This document shows, piece after piece, positions 54,062 through 64,000 of a DNA stretch of 64,000 nt. The notes beneath the pieces are model-generated. The model did no database searches. It was given only the letters and a program-made list of their open reading frames with translations, and was not told where the DNA came from. The stretch lies in the NCBI GenBank assembly GCA_945889325.1, contig CAMDBH010000007.1:16230-80229 (forward strand), given 5' to 3'. This DNA comes from Klebsiella pneumoniae (GTDB lineage: Bacteria > Myxococcota_A > UBA9042). A program made the position numbers and the translations under genes. How positions within the stretch are numbered: position 1 is the stretch's first letter; each line of letters opens with the position of its first letter.

Positions 54062-56746
54062 CTACTGCAAAATCGGACTGCGCACCGCACCTGTACTAAT
54101 TTCAATGGCAAAGACCGCAGCCGCACTTTCATCGGCGACATAGACAAAGCTCAGCAGCGGCCCCGAAGCGGCGGCAATCGGCAGCGCGCCGACCGATGCC
54201 ACGCGGGTGACGTACGATGAATTCACGACAAAACTCCACTGGGCATCGCGGATGCTCGGCAAAATCTTGGCCAGCGGCTTGCCGTCGGCGGTGCGTTGGC
54301 TGTCATCGCAGCCGGGCAGGATCTGTGTTGTAAATGCAGGATGTTCCATCGGGTGCGTCAGCCATGTCGCGGCATCCAGCCAGTCCGCTGGTGCCAGTTG
54401 GCTGGTGCCCAGCGGGCAGGCGCTGACCGTCACGCCAGGGCGCACCGAGGGCTCGAGCAGGCGCGAACCCTTTTCGTCGATCGGCAAAAGCGCTGCGCAT
54501 TGGCCGTTGACAGTCGCGCGCGCGCTCAGAAGGCCGGTGCGCGTGCCTTCCACCAGCCAGCCGCGGGCGCGCACCTCGTACTCGACGCCACCCTCGCGCA
54601 AACAAGTGAGAATCGGCACGGCAGGGACTGCCGTGGGATCGACGGTAAGTTGGTTGTCGGCGGTAATGACGACATCGGTGTGCCGCGTGATGGGGTCGAG
54701 TCCCAGCGTATCGCCCGACACCGTCTCGACCCGCAACACCAACACAACCGCGGGTGTCGATCCGCACGCGGGCACGCGCAAAAGCACGGAATCACCCGGC
54801 AAAACGCCGATGCGGCAAAAATCCGCCGTCGGGTCGTGCAGCCAGCGGTAATTGTCGACCAGCCGTGCTTGGCTGCCGTGCCCCCCGGGCAGATGGCCCT
54901 CGTAGGTGAAGCGCCAGATCTCGTTGCGCTGATCGCGTTGCGCATCGTTGAAAACAAGGCCGTAATTGGACGCGCGCGTTTCTGAAAACTGAAAAGCTAA
55001 CAACGGCCCAAGTGACGCAAAGCGTTTGTCTACGGCCGAACCCGATGTATCGACAACGGTACCGGGAATGGTCAAAGTCGGCTTGCTGGCTGTGGTCAAT
55101 TGCACAGTGTCCGTGGGCAACAGCGCGATGGCCTGTTGCAGCGGGATCGTGCCATCTGGCAGCGGCTTTTGGGCTGCTTCAAAGCGCAGGATTTGCAGGC
55201 CTTCATGGGTTGTGGTCACTGCCATGGCATCGCGGCCACCCAAACGCAGCGGCGCCAAAGCCAGCGGCAACTGCGCCAAAGGTAAACCCATAAAGCCCTG
55301 CCGCACATCCAAACGCGAAGCGCGGGCAAAGCCAGAAGTGGCGACATCGGGCTTGGGCAAAATGAGCGAACGGGTCGCTGTGTCAAAAACCAGCAGCACA
55401 CGCGCGGCGCGATCGGCCATAACCACGTAATGGCCGTCAAAAGTGGCGGCAACCAAGGCTTTGGGCGTGCGATCGGATGAGATTTCAGCGGGTGAACCGC
55501 GGTTGTAGCAATCTGCATCCGCCAAATCGGTCAGACCGTCGCCGTCATTGTCGCGGCCATCGGCACACGCGGGTGGCGCTTCAAAGGCACCTGCACCATT
55601 TTGGCAATCTGGGTCAGCCGCGTCAGTCAAGCCATCGCCGTCGTTGTCCAAGAAATCGCTGCACCAATTGGAATTTGCGTAGTGGATGCCGGTCACGACG
55701 TCTTGTGGGCAGGCGCTGAGCGTGTCGCAGGCGATCTGGTCGCTCCATTCGGTTGTATCGCCAAATCCGCCACAGCCTGGATCGCTGAGTGCTGGATCGA
55801 AGTTGAAATCCGTGCGGCCGTCGCCGTCATTGTCCACGCCATCGCGACAGGCGTCCAACGTGCTCAGCGTCGCACATTCGGCGTCGTCTTTGTCGGTGAG
55901 GCCGTCGCCGTCGTCGTCGACAAAGTTGTGGCAAGCGTTGTCGCCTGCTTCAGGATTGCTTTCAGAATCATCCAGTTCGCCGTCACAACCGCGGTCGTTG
56001 CGATCGGTCTGGCCGTCGCCGTCGTTGTCCAATCCGTCATCGCATTGGGGGCCGATGCCAATTTGCGCAACGATGTCGCCAGTATCCGGCCGCAAAACCG
56101 TGGCGTGGCGGTGGCGCAGGTGGCCGATGTACAAATCGCCGCTGGCTTTGGCCAAGGCCATTTGCCCCGGCGATCCGCCGGTCAGTACGGCTTTGGCCGA
56201 TATAAGTCCAAACGTCGCAAGCGGTTGCACCCACACGCGCCCGCCGTCCGGATCGCTGATGTACAAGCGCGGCTCAGGCTGATCGACCAAAGTCAGCGCA
56301 TACGGCGTAAACGGCAAGGCTACAAAATCAAGGACTTTAATCGTCGCTTGGGCCACTGCTGCATTCAAGTCGATTTTGACGATGTGGTTGCTCAGCGGCA
56401 ACAGCACGTAGCCATGGCCATTCTTTGCATCGATCGCCAGGGGACCGGGCATAGACCCCAGCAAATTCGCAGTGTAGCCCGGCGCACCTTTGTCAAAATC
56501 GGTCCACACTGCATTGAGGGGATCGCCGATCGCGATGCCGCCGTGGCTGCCGCCGCCGATGACGACATGGACACCGCCATCACTTTTGCATTGATTACCA
56601 TCACTTGCAACGATTTTGCCGTCGCCGTCGGTGCACAAAAGCACCATCGCGTGGGGCCGAATGCTCGCCAACGGCTTGACGATCGTGGTGGTCGTACACG
56701 CCGAACCCAACAAAATGCTTGCAAAAGCTATGCAAAATTGCCTCAT
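54062..56746 (-). CDS. Large lipoprotein with thrombospondin-3/EF-like calcium repeats
   Basis: 894 residues. ATG 56746 shares one base with the preceding stop (TGATG). The signal peptide ends in the lipobox LGSAC (C17). The N-terminal third has beta-propeller-like repeats. A middle section carries five cysteine-spaced acidic motifs such as LDNDGDGQTD, VDDDGDGLTD, VDNDGDGRTD and RDNDGDGLTD, which are calcium-binding loops of the thrombospondin type-3 kind. The C-terminal half is strand-rich and unrecognised. It is probably surface-exposed or periplasmic. It belongs to the overlapping glyQ-glyS-lipoprotein operon. Confidence 0.75.
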   Translation of the reverse strand: MRQFCIAFASILLGSACTTTTIVKPLASIRPHAMVLLCTDGDGKIVASDGNQCKSDGGVHVVIGGGSHGGIAIGDPLNAVWTDFDKGAPGYTANLLGSMPGPLAIDAKNGHGYVLLPLSNHIVKIDLNAAVAQATIKVLDFVALPFTPYALTLVDQPEPRLYISDPDGGRVWVQPLATFGLISAKAVLTGGSPGQMALAKASGDLYIGHLRHRHATVLRPDTGDIVAQIGIGPQCDDGLDNDGDGQTDRNDRGCDGELDDSESNPEAGDNACHNFVDDDGDGLTDKDDAECATLSTLDACRDGVDNDGDGRTDFNFDPALSDPGCGGFGDTTEWSDQIACDTLSACPQDVVTGIHYANSNWCSDFLDNDGDGLTDAADPDCQNGAGAFEAPPACADGRDNDGDGLTDLADADCYNRGSPAEISSDRTPKALVAATFDGHYVVMADRAARVLLVFDTATRSLILPKPDVATSGFARASRLDVRQGFMGLPLAQLPLALAPLRLGGRDAMAVTTTHEGLQILRFEAAQKPLPDGTIPLQQAIALLPTDTVQLTTASKPTLTIPGTVVDTSGSAVDKRFASLGPLLAFQFSETRASNYGLVFNDAQRDQRNEIWRFTYEGHLPGGHGSQARLVDNYRWLHDPTADFCRIGVLPGDSVLLRVPACGSTPAVVLVLRVETVSGDTLGLDPITRHTDVVITADNQLTVDPTAVPAVPILTCLREGGVEYEVRARGWLVEGTRTGLLSARATVNGQCAALLPIDEKGSRLLEPSVRPGVTVSACPLGTSQLAPADWLDAATWLTHPMEHPAFTTQILPGCDDSQRTADGKPLAKILPSIRDAQWSFVVNSSYVTRVASVGALPIAAASGPLLSFVYVADESAAAVFAIEISTGAVRSPILQ

Positions 56747-58080
56747 CACGGCTGCGGCTCCACCAGATGCGTCGGCACGTGGCGCTGCGGCCCAAAGAGC
56801 GGCACAACAACAACTTTGTTCTCCTGACCGGTCGCCATCGCAAACAGCCCGACATACAGCGTCCAGCCCTTCTTGGGCACAAAAGCCGCGGTCATGCCGT
56901 AGGGTTCGCCCAGCCACAACGTATCGTGGAATTGCAATTGCATCTTGATGACTTTGACCGTTTGGCGCGTCTGCGGGTCGATGACCCAGACACTTTCCTC
57001 GCCAAAGCAGCTGATATAAAGCCAATCGCGCCCTTGAGGACCGGTAGGCGTAACGACAATTTGCCCAGGCTTTTCACCCAGCGGAATGATATCTTCGACA
57101 ACGTGGTGCGGCACCCCTGTCGGCCCGGGCGCGATGTCAACCACAAGGAGCGCCGTGGGACTGCGGTAGGCGAGGTACAGCTTGCTCGCGTCGCTCGACA
57201 GCGCCATGCCGCGGCCGTAGTCGCGCGATGCCCCAGCGGGCAGCACGATCGCGGGATCTTGCACAATTTTCCAAGGTTTATCTGCAATCCCCGAGGGCTG
57301 CATGGTGTACGCGCGGATTTGATTGGAGCGCGAATCGGACACATAAGTCCGGCCAGTCAACGGCGACGTGACGATATCGGCCAATCCGGCATTCAACGAT
57401 GCCGCATCCAGCGCGGTCCAAGTCACAGCCTGACCGAGGCCAAGCGCGGGGTTGAGGTCAAAAACAGCCAATCTTCCGTCGGTTGTCGCGATTGTGTGCA
57501 GGCGCACATGGCCGTTGGGCGCGCTGGCGACAGAAACCGCAATCGGGTCCGCGCCCACGGCGTCGATGCCCATATCGCCGATGCGGTGGTTTTCATTGCA
57601 AACACCCAAAGAAGTGCGAATGCCGCAGTCCAAGGTCGGCGTGCTGCTGCCGCCGATGTCGATGATGGTCACGGAGTCGTCATCGCGGGCGGTGGTAAAA
57701 ATGCGCGCGACCGAACTTGCAGCTTCTGCTAATGATGTCGCAGTACCTGCGGCGGGCAGCGGTCTTGGCTGTAGCGCCATGCCACCCGCGTAACCCGGAA
57801 TTTCCAGACCTAGCGGCGTGCCATCGGCGTTTTGCAGCCATCGGTCGGTGGCCGTGTCAATCACGCGCAACACGCCAGCGCGGTATTTGCGGTCGAAATT
57901 GGCCCCAGCGACGTAGACGAAACGCCCGTAGGGCGCCGGTTGCGCGACCATTGCGATGGGAAAGCGCGGGGCGACGCCGGTTTCCGCAGGCAAACCGGGT
58001 TCCTCATTGCAGGCAGCGAAGCCGCAGACTGCGAGGAGCAGCAAGGCAACCAGCCGAATTGTTTTGTGCGCACGCTTCAA
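56746..58080 (-). CDS. Lipoprotein with YVTN/lactonase-like beta-propeller
   Basis: 444 residues. TTG 58080 overlaps the glyS stop (TTGA) and opens a signal peptide with the lipobox FAAC (C24). The body has repeats of the propeller type (GRFVYVAGANFDRKYRAG, DIVTSPLTGRTYVSDSRS, ALSSDASKLYLAYR, DWLYISCFGEESVWVIDP). Such propellers bind ligands or act as scaffolds. The weak start codon suggests low, coupled expression. It is followed by the calcium-repeat lipoprotein, with which it probably acts. Confidence 0.75.
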   Translation of the reverse strand: MKRAHKTIRLVALLLLAVCGFAACNEEPGLPAETGVAPRFPIAMVAQPAPYGRFVYVAGANFDRKYRAGVLRVIDTATDRWLQNADGTPLGLEIPGYAGGMALQPRPLPAAGTATSLAEAASSVARIFTTARDDDSVTIIDIGGSSTPTLDCGIRTSLGVCNENHRIGDMGIDAVGADPIAVSVASAPNGHVRLHTIATTDGRLAVFDLNPALGLGQAVTWTALDAASLNAGLADIVTSPLTGRTYVSDSRSNQIRAYTMQPSGIADKPWKIVQDPAIVLPAGASRDYGRGMALSSDASKLYLAYRSPTALLVVDIAPGPTGVPHHVVEDIIPLGEKPGQIVVTPTGPQGRDWLYISCFGEESVWVIDPQTRQTVKVIKMQLQFHDTLWLGEPYGMTAAFVPKKGWTLYVGLFAMATGQENKVVVVPLFGPQRHVPTHLVEPQP

Positions 58081-60179
58081 GTCAAATCCGCCTGTATCTT
58101 GGAAAAGTCGGCAAATGCTTCAAAAAGATACGCGCATTTTTTCAACAGCGCCAGCCGGTTGTTGCGCACGGCCACATCATCCACCATCACCATCACTTGG
58201 TCGAAAAAAGCGTCGACCGCGGGCTTCAGATCGCGCAAATTTTGCAACAAATCGCTGTATAATCCCTGCGCCGTCGCGCGGTCCACCGCCAATTGCACTT
58301 GATCGATTTGGTCATTTAACTGGGTTTCCGCGGGTTTTTCAAAAAGCGCGCTGCGCACGGCGTCACGCGCGGGCGCATCTTGACCCGACTTGCGCACGAT
58401 GTTGGCGACACGTTTAAACGCTGCGGCAATGGCGGCAAAATCATTGCTTTGGCGCATATCATCCAAAGCCCGCAAACGCGCGGATACGTTGACCACCGAT
58501 TCAAACCCTGCTTCCAACACAGCTTCAACCAAATCCGTTGGATAATCCGCGCTGTGCAGCGATGCGAGGCGGACACGAAAAAATTGCAGGACCTGCGCCT
58601 GCACAGCCGCGCGATCCAGTTGCGGCAACCAAGGCAGCAACGGGGTCACGGCGAGTTCCAACAGAGAACTCACCGCAATTTTCCACTGGGTTTGCGCTTC
58701 TGCGATGCGCAGCACGCCTAGCGCCGCGCGCCGCAAGGCATACGGATCTTGGGTACCGGTCGGGATCAGGCCAAGGGCAAAACACCCGACAATGCTGTCG
58801 ATTTTGTCGGCAACGGCCACGATCGCGGCGACATCGCCCTCCGGCAACGCATCGCCCGCAAAGCGCGGTCTGTAGTGTTGTTCAATCGCCGCGGCAACCA
58901 CAGCATCTTCGCCGGAAATCCGCGCGTAATCGCCACCGACGAGGCCTTGAAGTTCCGGAAATTCAAAGACCATTCGCGTCGAAAGATCGGCTTTGCACAA
59001 ATGCGCAGCCCGTTGGACGGCCAGCGTATGGGTCAGGCCCAACTGCGCCGCCAGCGCCACGGAGATGGCTTCAATGCGCGCCACTTTGTCAGCCAAAGTC
59101 CCTAAACCATTGAGATACATCCGACCAGCCAGCGCGGCCAATTTGGTATGTAACGGCTCTTTGGTGTCTTCGCGGTGAAAAAAGCGCGCATCGGACAAGC
59201 GCGCTGAAACCACACGGGCGTTGCCACGCGCAACGGTGGCGCGGCTCTGTTCGGACAATGTGTTGGCAACCGCAATAAAATTAGGCAGTAACGCGCCGGT
59301 CTTGTCGGTCAGGGTGAAGAGTTTTTGGTTTTCACGCAGGGTCGTTTGAATCACCGCTGCTGGTATATGCAGGTAATCTGGGTCAAATTCGCCCAACAGC
59401 GGCGCTGGCCATTCGGTGAGAAAGGTCACCGTTTGCAGCGTTTCATCGTCTTGGACCCAAATCCCAGCGACTTCGGCCGCTAGCTGATGAATGCCGCGCA
59501 AAATTACATGCTTGCGCGCCGCGGGGTCGACCATCACTTTGGCATCGAGCAGGGCCAACTGGTAAGCGCCGACATCGGACAGCACAAGCACCGACTGATC
59601 GGCGTAAAAGCGATGACCGCGGCTGCTGTTGCCACTAGTTATGCCAGCAAATTCAAAGGGCACGACGGCATCGCCCAGAAGCGCGACCAGCCAGTGAACG
59701 GGGCGGACGAACGCTTGCGGATTGCGGCCCCAGCGCATGCGTTTGGGCAGCGGCAAGGTCCGCAAAATTTCAGGCAGATTGTCAGCTAACAACTGGGCTG
59801 TCGGCTGGCCTATGTGCGTTTTGTTCGCCGCAACGTATGGGCCTTTGGGCGTTTCGGTTTCAAAAAGTTCCGATAATTCAATGCCTTGGCCTCTGGCAAA
59901 ACCTTCCGCGGCTTTGGTCCAATGGCCCGCCGGATCTTTGGCGGCGCGTGCGGGCGGCCCTGTCACAATTTCACTGCGATCGGCTTGGCGCAGCGCTAGG
60001 TCTTTGACGTGAACGGTCAAACGCCGCGGCGTCGCCAGCCATTGCAGCGCACCGTGGGTCAGCGCCGAATCGTCCAGCAAAGTTTGCACTTTTTCCAACA
60101 ACGCCTGCGCCGCGCCGGGCGCGACGCCAGCTGGAATTTCCTCACAGCCGATTTCAAGCAGGAAATCCGCACAACTCAT
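58077..60179 (-). CDS. glyS: Glycyl-tRNA synthetase beta subunit
   Basis: The beta subunit of the alpha2-beta2 bacterial GlyRS, which binds and positions tRNA-Gly. The 700-residue protein begins [13 protein letters not shown], has [23 protein letters not shown] and the HD-like and anticodon-binding C-terminal parts ([14 protein letters not shown]). Length is standard. The ATG overlaps the glyQ stop (ATGA). Confidence 0.97.
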   Translation of the reverse strand: MSCADFLLEIGCEEIPAGVAPGAAQALLEKVQTLLDDSALTHGALQWLATPRRLTVHVKDLALRQADRSEIVTGPPARAAKDPAGHWTKAAEGFARGQGIELSELFETETPKGPYVAANKTHIGQPTAQLLADNLPEILRTLPLPKRMRWGRNPQAFVRPVHWLVALLGDAVVPFEFAGITSGNSSRGHRFYADQSVLVLSDVGAYQLALLDAKVMVDPAARKHVILRGIHQLAAEVAGIWVQDDETLQTVTFLTEWPAPLLGEFDPDYLHIPAAVIQTTLRENQKLFTLTDKTGALLPNFIAVANTLSEQSRATVARGNARVVSARLSDARFFHREDTKEPLHTKLAALAGRMYLNGLGTLADKVARIEAISVALAAQLGLTHTLAVQRAAHLCKADLSTRMVFEFPELQGLVGGDYARISGEDAVVAAAIEQHYRPRFAGDALPEGDVAAIVAVADKIDSIVGCFALGLIPTGTQDPYALRRAALGVLRIAEAQTQWKIAVSSLLELAVTPLLPWLPQLDRAAVQAQVLQFFRVRLASLHSADYPTDLVEAVLEAGFESVVNVSARLRALDDMRQSNDFAAIAAAFKRVANIVRKSGQDAPARDAVRSALFEKPAETQLNDQIDQVQLAVDRATAQGLYSDLLQNLRDLKPAVDAFFDQVMVMVDDVAVRNNRLALLKKCAYLFEAFADFSKIQADLT

Positions 60180-61231
60180 GGCTGCGCCCCCGCAGCTGGT
60201 TTTACACTTTGCTTAGCCGCGGCGCGTTCTTGCGCCACACGCTTGCGCTCCAATTCATTTTCAATTTCGCGCTGGCGCAATTGCAGCCAGTGCACGCGTT
60301 CTTCCGCGTTGCACAGCGGCAAACCCAAACGATAACGCAGTGTTTCATAACCAACCGCCACCGCCTTGGCCATCGTGCGCACGCGACCGATGTATTTCTG
60401 GCGCTCGCTAACCGAAATCGCCCCGCGCGCATCGAGCACGTTAAAGGCATGGCTGGCTTTCATCACGTAATCGTAAGCGGGCAGCACCAGCGCTTGATCG
60501 CACAAGTGCACGGCTTGTTTCTCAAATTCATTGAACAACGTCAGGTGCAGGTCGACGTTGGCGTGCTCAAAATTGTGGGCGCTGAATTGCACTTCATCTT
60601 CATGGTGAATTTCACGGTAGTGCACATTTGTGCCGTCCGGTTGGCGCGCCCAAACCAGATCGTACACATTTTCAACGCCTTGCAAATACATGCACAGCCG
60701 TTCCAAGCCGTAGGTAATCTCTGCGCTGACAAGCGGCAGCTCGAGCCCACCGCATTGCTGAAAATACGTGAATTGCGTCACTTCCATGCCATCCAACCAC
60801 ACTTCCCAGCCCAAGCCCCACGCGCCCAAAGTCGGCGATTCCCAATCGTCTTCCACAAAGCGAATGTCGTGGGCCAGCGGGTCGATGCCGATCGCGCGCA
60901 GCGAATCGAGGTAGTGCGTCAAAATATCGTCCGGCGACGGCTTCCAAATCACCTGATATTGGTAGTAGTGCTGCAAACGATTGGGATTTTCACCATAACG
61001 GCCGTCAGTGGGCCGCCGCGACGGTTCGACATAGGCCGCGCGCCAGGGTTCGGGGCCCAAAACCCGCAGAAACGTGGATGGATTAAAAGTTCCGGCGCCT
61101 TTTTCAATGTCATACGGCTGCATCAGCACGCAGCCGCGCTGGGCCCAAAAGGCGTTCAGGCGCTGGATGACATCCTGAAAAGACGCGACATTTGCGGAAC
61201 TGTGTTGTTGGAGTTTTGCATCAAGCGACAT
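60176..61231 (-). CDS. glyQ: Glycyl-tRNA synthetase alpha subunit
   Basis: The catalytic subunit of tetrameric GlyRS. The 351-residue protein has [20 protein letters not shown], the class II motif 2 block [40 protein letters not shown] and the motif 3 segment [11 protein letters not shown] 61231 is the family start, although the frame is open 20 codons further. A basic Ala-rich tail of about 25 residues is added at the C-terminus. The divergent groES promoter lies upstream. Confidence 0.97.
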   Translation of the reverse strand: MSLDAKLQQHSSANVASFQDVIQRLNAFWAQRGCVLMQPYDIEKGAGTFNPSTFLRVLGPEPWRAAYVEPSRRPTDGRYGENPNRLQHYYQYQVIWKPSPDDILTHYLDSLRAIGIDPLAHDIRFVEDDWESPTLGAWGLGWEVWLDGMEVTQFTYFQQCGGLELPLVSAEITYGLERLCMYLQGVENVYDLVWARQPDGTNVHYREIHHEDEVQFSAHNFEHANVDLHLTLFNEFEKQAVHLCDQALVLPAYDYVMKASHAFNVLDARGAISVSERQKYIGRVRTMAKAVAVGYETLRYRLGLPLCNAEERVHWLQLRQREIENELERKRVAQERAAAKQSVKPAAGAQP

Positions 61232-61347
61232 CAAACGGTCCAAAATTGGCGCTAGTAGCCAAGCGGGCCGACAAGGTAGCAGATTCGCCAAGCGATCGTC
61301 TATCTAGAGCCAAGCAGGCGCACCGGCGACATTCGCCACCGCAGCCC

Positions 61348-61375
61348 TTGACGCGGCAGCGTCGCGTCCTACCTT
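61348..61375 (+). promoter_or_regulatory. Possible groES promoter
   Basis: TTGACG (61348-61353) and TACCTT (61370-61375) are 16 bases apart, about 80 bases before groES. The -10 is poor. No CIRCE inverted repeat is present in the 61232-61453 gap, so HrcA control of the classical kind is not supported here. Confidence 0.3.
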
Positions 61376-61453
61376 CATGTGCGCCGCAGTACGCTGGGGC
61401 AAGCAAAACACAACCGCGGCAGCCAGAAATTCGCGCCCCAAATGGAGAGAAAC

Positions 61454-63411
<1,958 letters not shown>

Positions 63412-63455
63412 TTTGGTTTGATCCCCAATTTTCGCAGGTTTGAAAAAGTTTCAAC

Positions 63456-63493
63456 GCGGCGAAGCGATAGGTAAAGGCCTGTCGTTTCGCCGC
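63456..63493 (+). promoter_or_regulatory. Strong RNA hairpin before grpE
   Basis: A 16-bp stem (GCGGCGAAGCGATAGG with CCTGTCGTTTCGCCGC) around a TAAAGG loop; the two imperfect positions are G-U pairs in RNA. It lies 44 bases after groEL and 9 bases before the grpE ribosome-binding site. Without a T-run it is more likely a processing, stabilising or attenuating structure than a terminator. Confidence 0.6.
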
Positions 63494-63512
63494 AGTTGTC
63501 TAAGGAGGCAAA

Positions 63513-64000
63513 ATGTCGCACGCCAAACCGCCCGCTGACAGTGAATTCGATGACGAACTCAATGACGACATGGACGATGTGCAAGACGCCCAACCCGTCA
63601 AGGCCGCCGACCATTCAGCCGATCCGCAGCGCGACAAAATGAGCAAGCGCATTGCGGAACTGGAAGCGCGCGTTGCGGAATTGCAAGAACAAACGCGGCA
63701 TTATGCCCAGATGTACGACAAAGCGCGGGTAGAGTTCACGGCCGCGCAAGGGCGCATCCAGCGCGAAAACGAGCGCAATGCCAAACGCGAACAAGTGAAA
63801 ATGGTCGGCGCGCTGCTCGGCGTGCTCGATACGCTGGATCGCTCGCTTGACAGTGTTAAGGGCGGGCAGGTTGGAACGGCGTTTGTCGAAGGGGTTCAAA
63901 TCATTCGGCAACAATTCGACGCCGCGTTGACGGGGCTTGGCTTGCAGCGGTTTGACGGCATCGGCGAGGCGTTTGATCCCGCGCGCCATCAGGCCGTGAC
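63513..64000 (+). CDS. grpE: Nucleotide exchange factor GrpE (3' end outside window)
   Basis: The first 162 codons of GrpE, which releases ADP from DnaK. An acidic disordered start (DSEFDDELNDDMDD) leads to the long coiled coil (KRIAELEARVAELQEQ, RVEFTAAQGRIQRENER) and then the beginning of the beta-wing domain (EGVQIIRQQFDAALTGLGLQ, FDGIGEAFDPARHQAV). AAGGAGG (63503-63509) precedes ATG 63513. The window ends inside the frame. dnaK or dnaJ may follow. Confidence 0.95.
   Translation, partial: MSHAKPPADSEFDDELNDDMDDVQDAQPVKAADHSADPQRDKMSKRIAELEARVAELQEQTRHYAQMYDKARVEFTAAQGRIQRENERNAKREQVKMVGALLGVLDTLDRSLDSVKGGQVGTAFVEGVQIIRQQFDAALTGLGLQRFDGIGEAFDPARHQAV

Noticed and set aside
55601..56827. 408-codon plus-strand frame opposite the calcium-repeat lipoprotein
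   Set aside because: The minus strand has a signal peptide, lipobox and calcium motifs; the plus frame has none and is a shadow.
61232..61453. CIRCE operator before groES
   Set aside because: No TTAGCACTC-type inverted repeat is present in the gap.

Overview
The window is a bacterial chromosome segment of moderate to high GC. Its gene content points to a Gram-negative, deltaproteobacterial or Myxococcota-like organism. The supporting signs are a CarD/CdnL regulator, TrmFO, separate glyQ and glyS genes, a very large primary sigma factor beside dnaG, many lipobox-bearing secreted proteins, and PEGA, DUF11 and kelch-type envelope proteins. This taxonomic reading is inference. No rRNA gene is present to fix it.

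Layout. 1-5.2 kb: the end of dnaG, rpoD with an unusually long non-conserved region, a tRNA with a CAT anticodon (probably Ile2) and a coiled-coil zinc-ribbon protein. 5.2-10 kb: a genomic scrapyard. It holds a decayed type I-G (formerly I-U) CRISPR-Cas locus: two Csb2-like C-terminal relics, a Cas4-Cas1 fusion with an internal amber codon and no N-terminus, a Cas2 with a replaced C-terminus, and a fragment of a second Cas1. These pieces are interleaved with an intact Phd/PIN toxin-antitoxin pair, a fused AbrB/PIN relic, a retropepsin-like protease, a MITE-like element and a REP-like inverted repeat. No CRISPR array is present. 10-18 kb: a protein with what look like three SspB-type ClpXP-adaptor modules, RNase HI and an aldehyde dehydrogenase on one strand. 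Divergent from them are a small membrane protein, a GMC oxidoreductase and a SpoU-type RNA methylase. A hypothetical gene and carD follow. 18-22.3 kb: dnaX-recR, then five tRNA genes on the minus strand. These include all four tRNA-Ser anticodon classes and tRNA-Arg(ACG) next to tadA, whose enzyme edits exactly that anticodon.

22.4-48.6 kb: after an acyl-CoA reductase gene comes a 25-kb run of minus-strand envelope genes. In transcription order it is: a four-part membrane redox fusion (VKOR, DsbA-like, FGE/SUMF1-like, TlpA-like), a phosphodiester-glycosidase-domain lipoprotein, a PEGA protein with a KVEP-repeat stalk, a kelch-like lipoprotein, a giant ~5000-residue protein, a Cys-rich lipoprotein, a membrane-anchored SH3-like protein and an HtrA protease. 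The giant protein carries about 17 DUF11 repeats, OmpA-like and Ig-like domains and a C-terminal outer-membrane barrel. The set reads like a self-contained system for building, oxidising and quality-controlling a large surface structure. It is the best candidate in the window for an undescribed system.

48.8-64 kb: trmFO ending in two perfect DnaA boxes, a membrane protein, a FitAB-like toxin-antitoxin pair with a helically phased operator, xseA, then glyQ-glyS translationally coupled to two lipoprotein genes. The window ends with the chaperone genes groES, groEL and the start of grpE, with a strong RNA hairpin between groEL and grpE.
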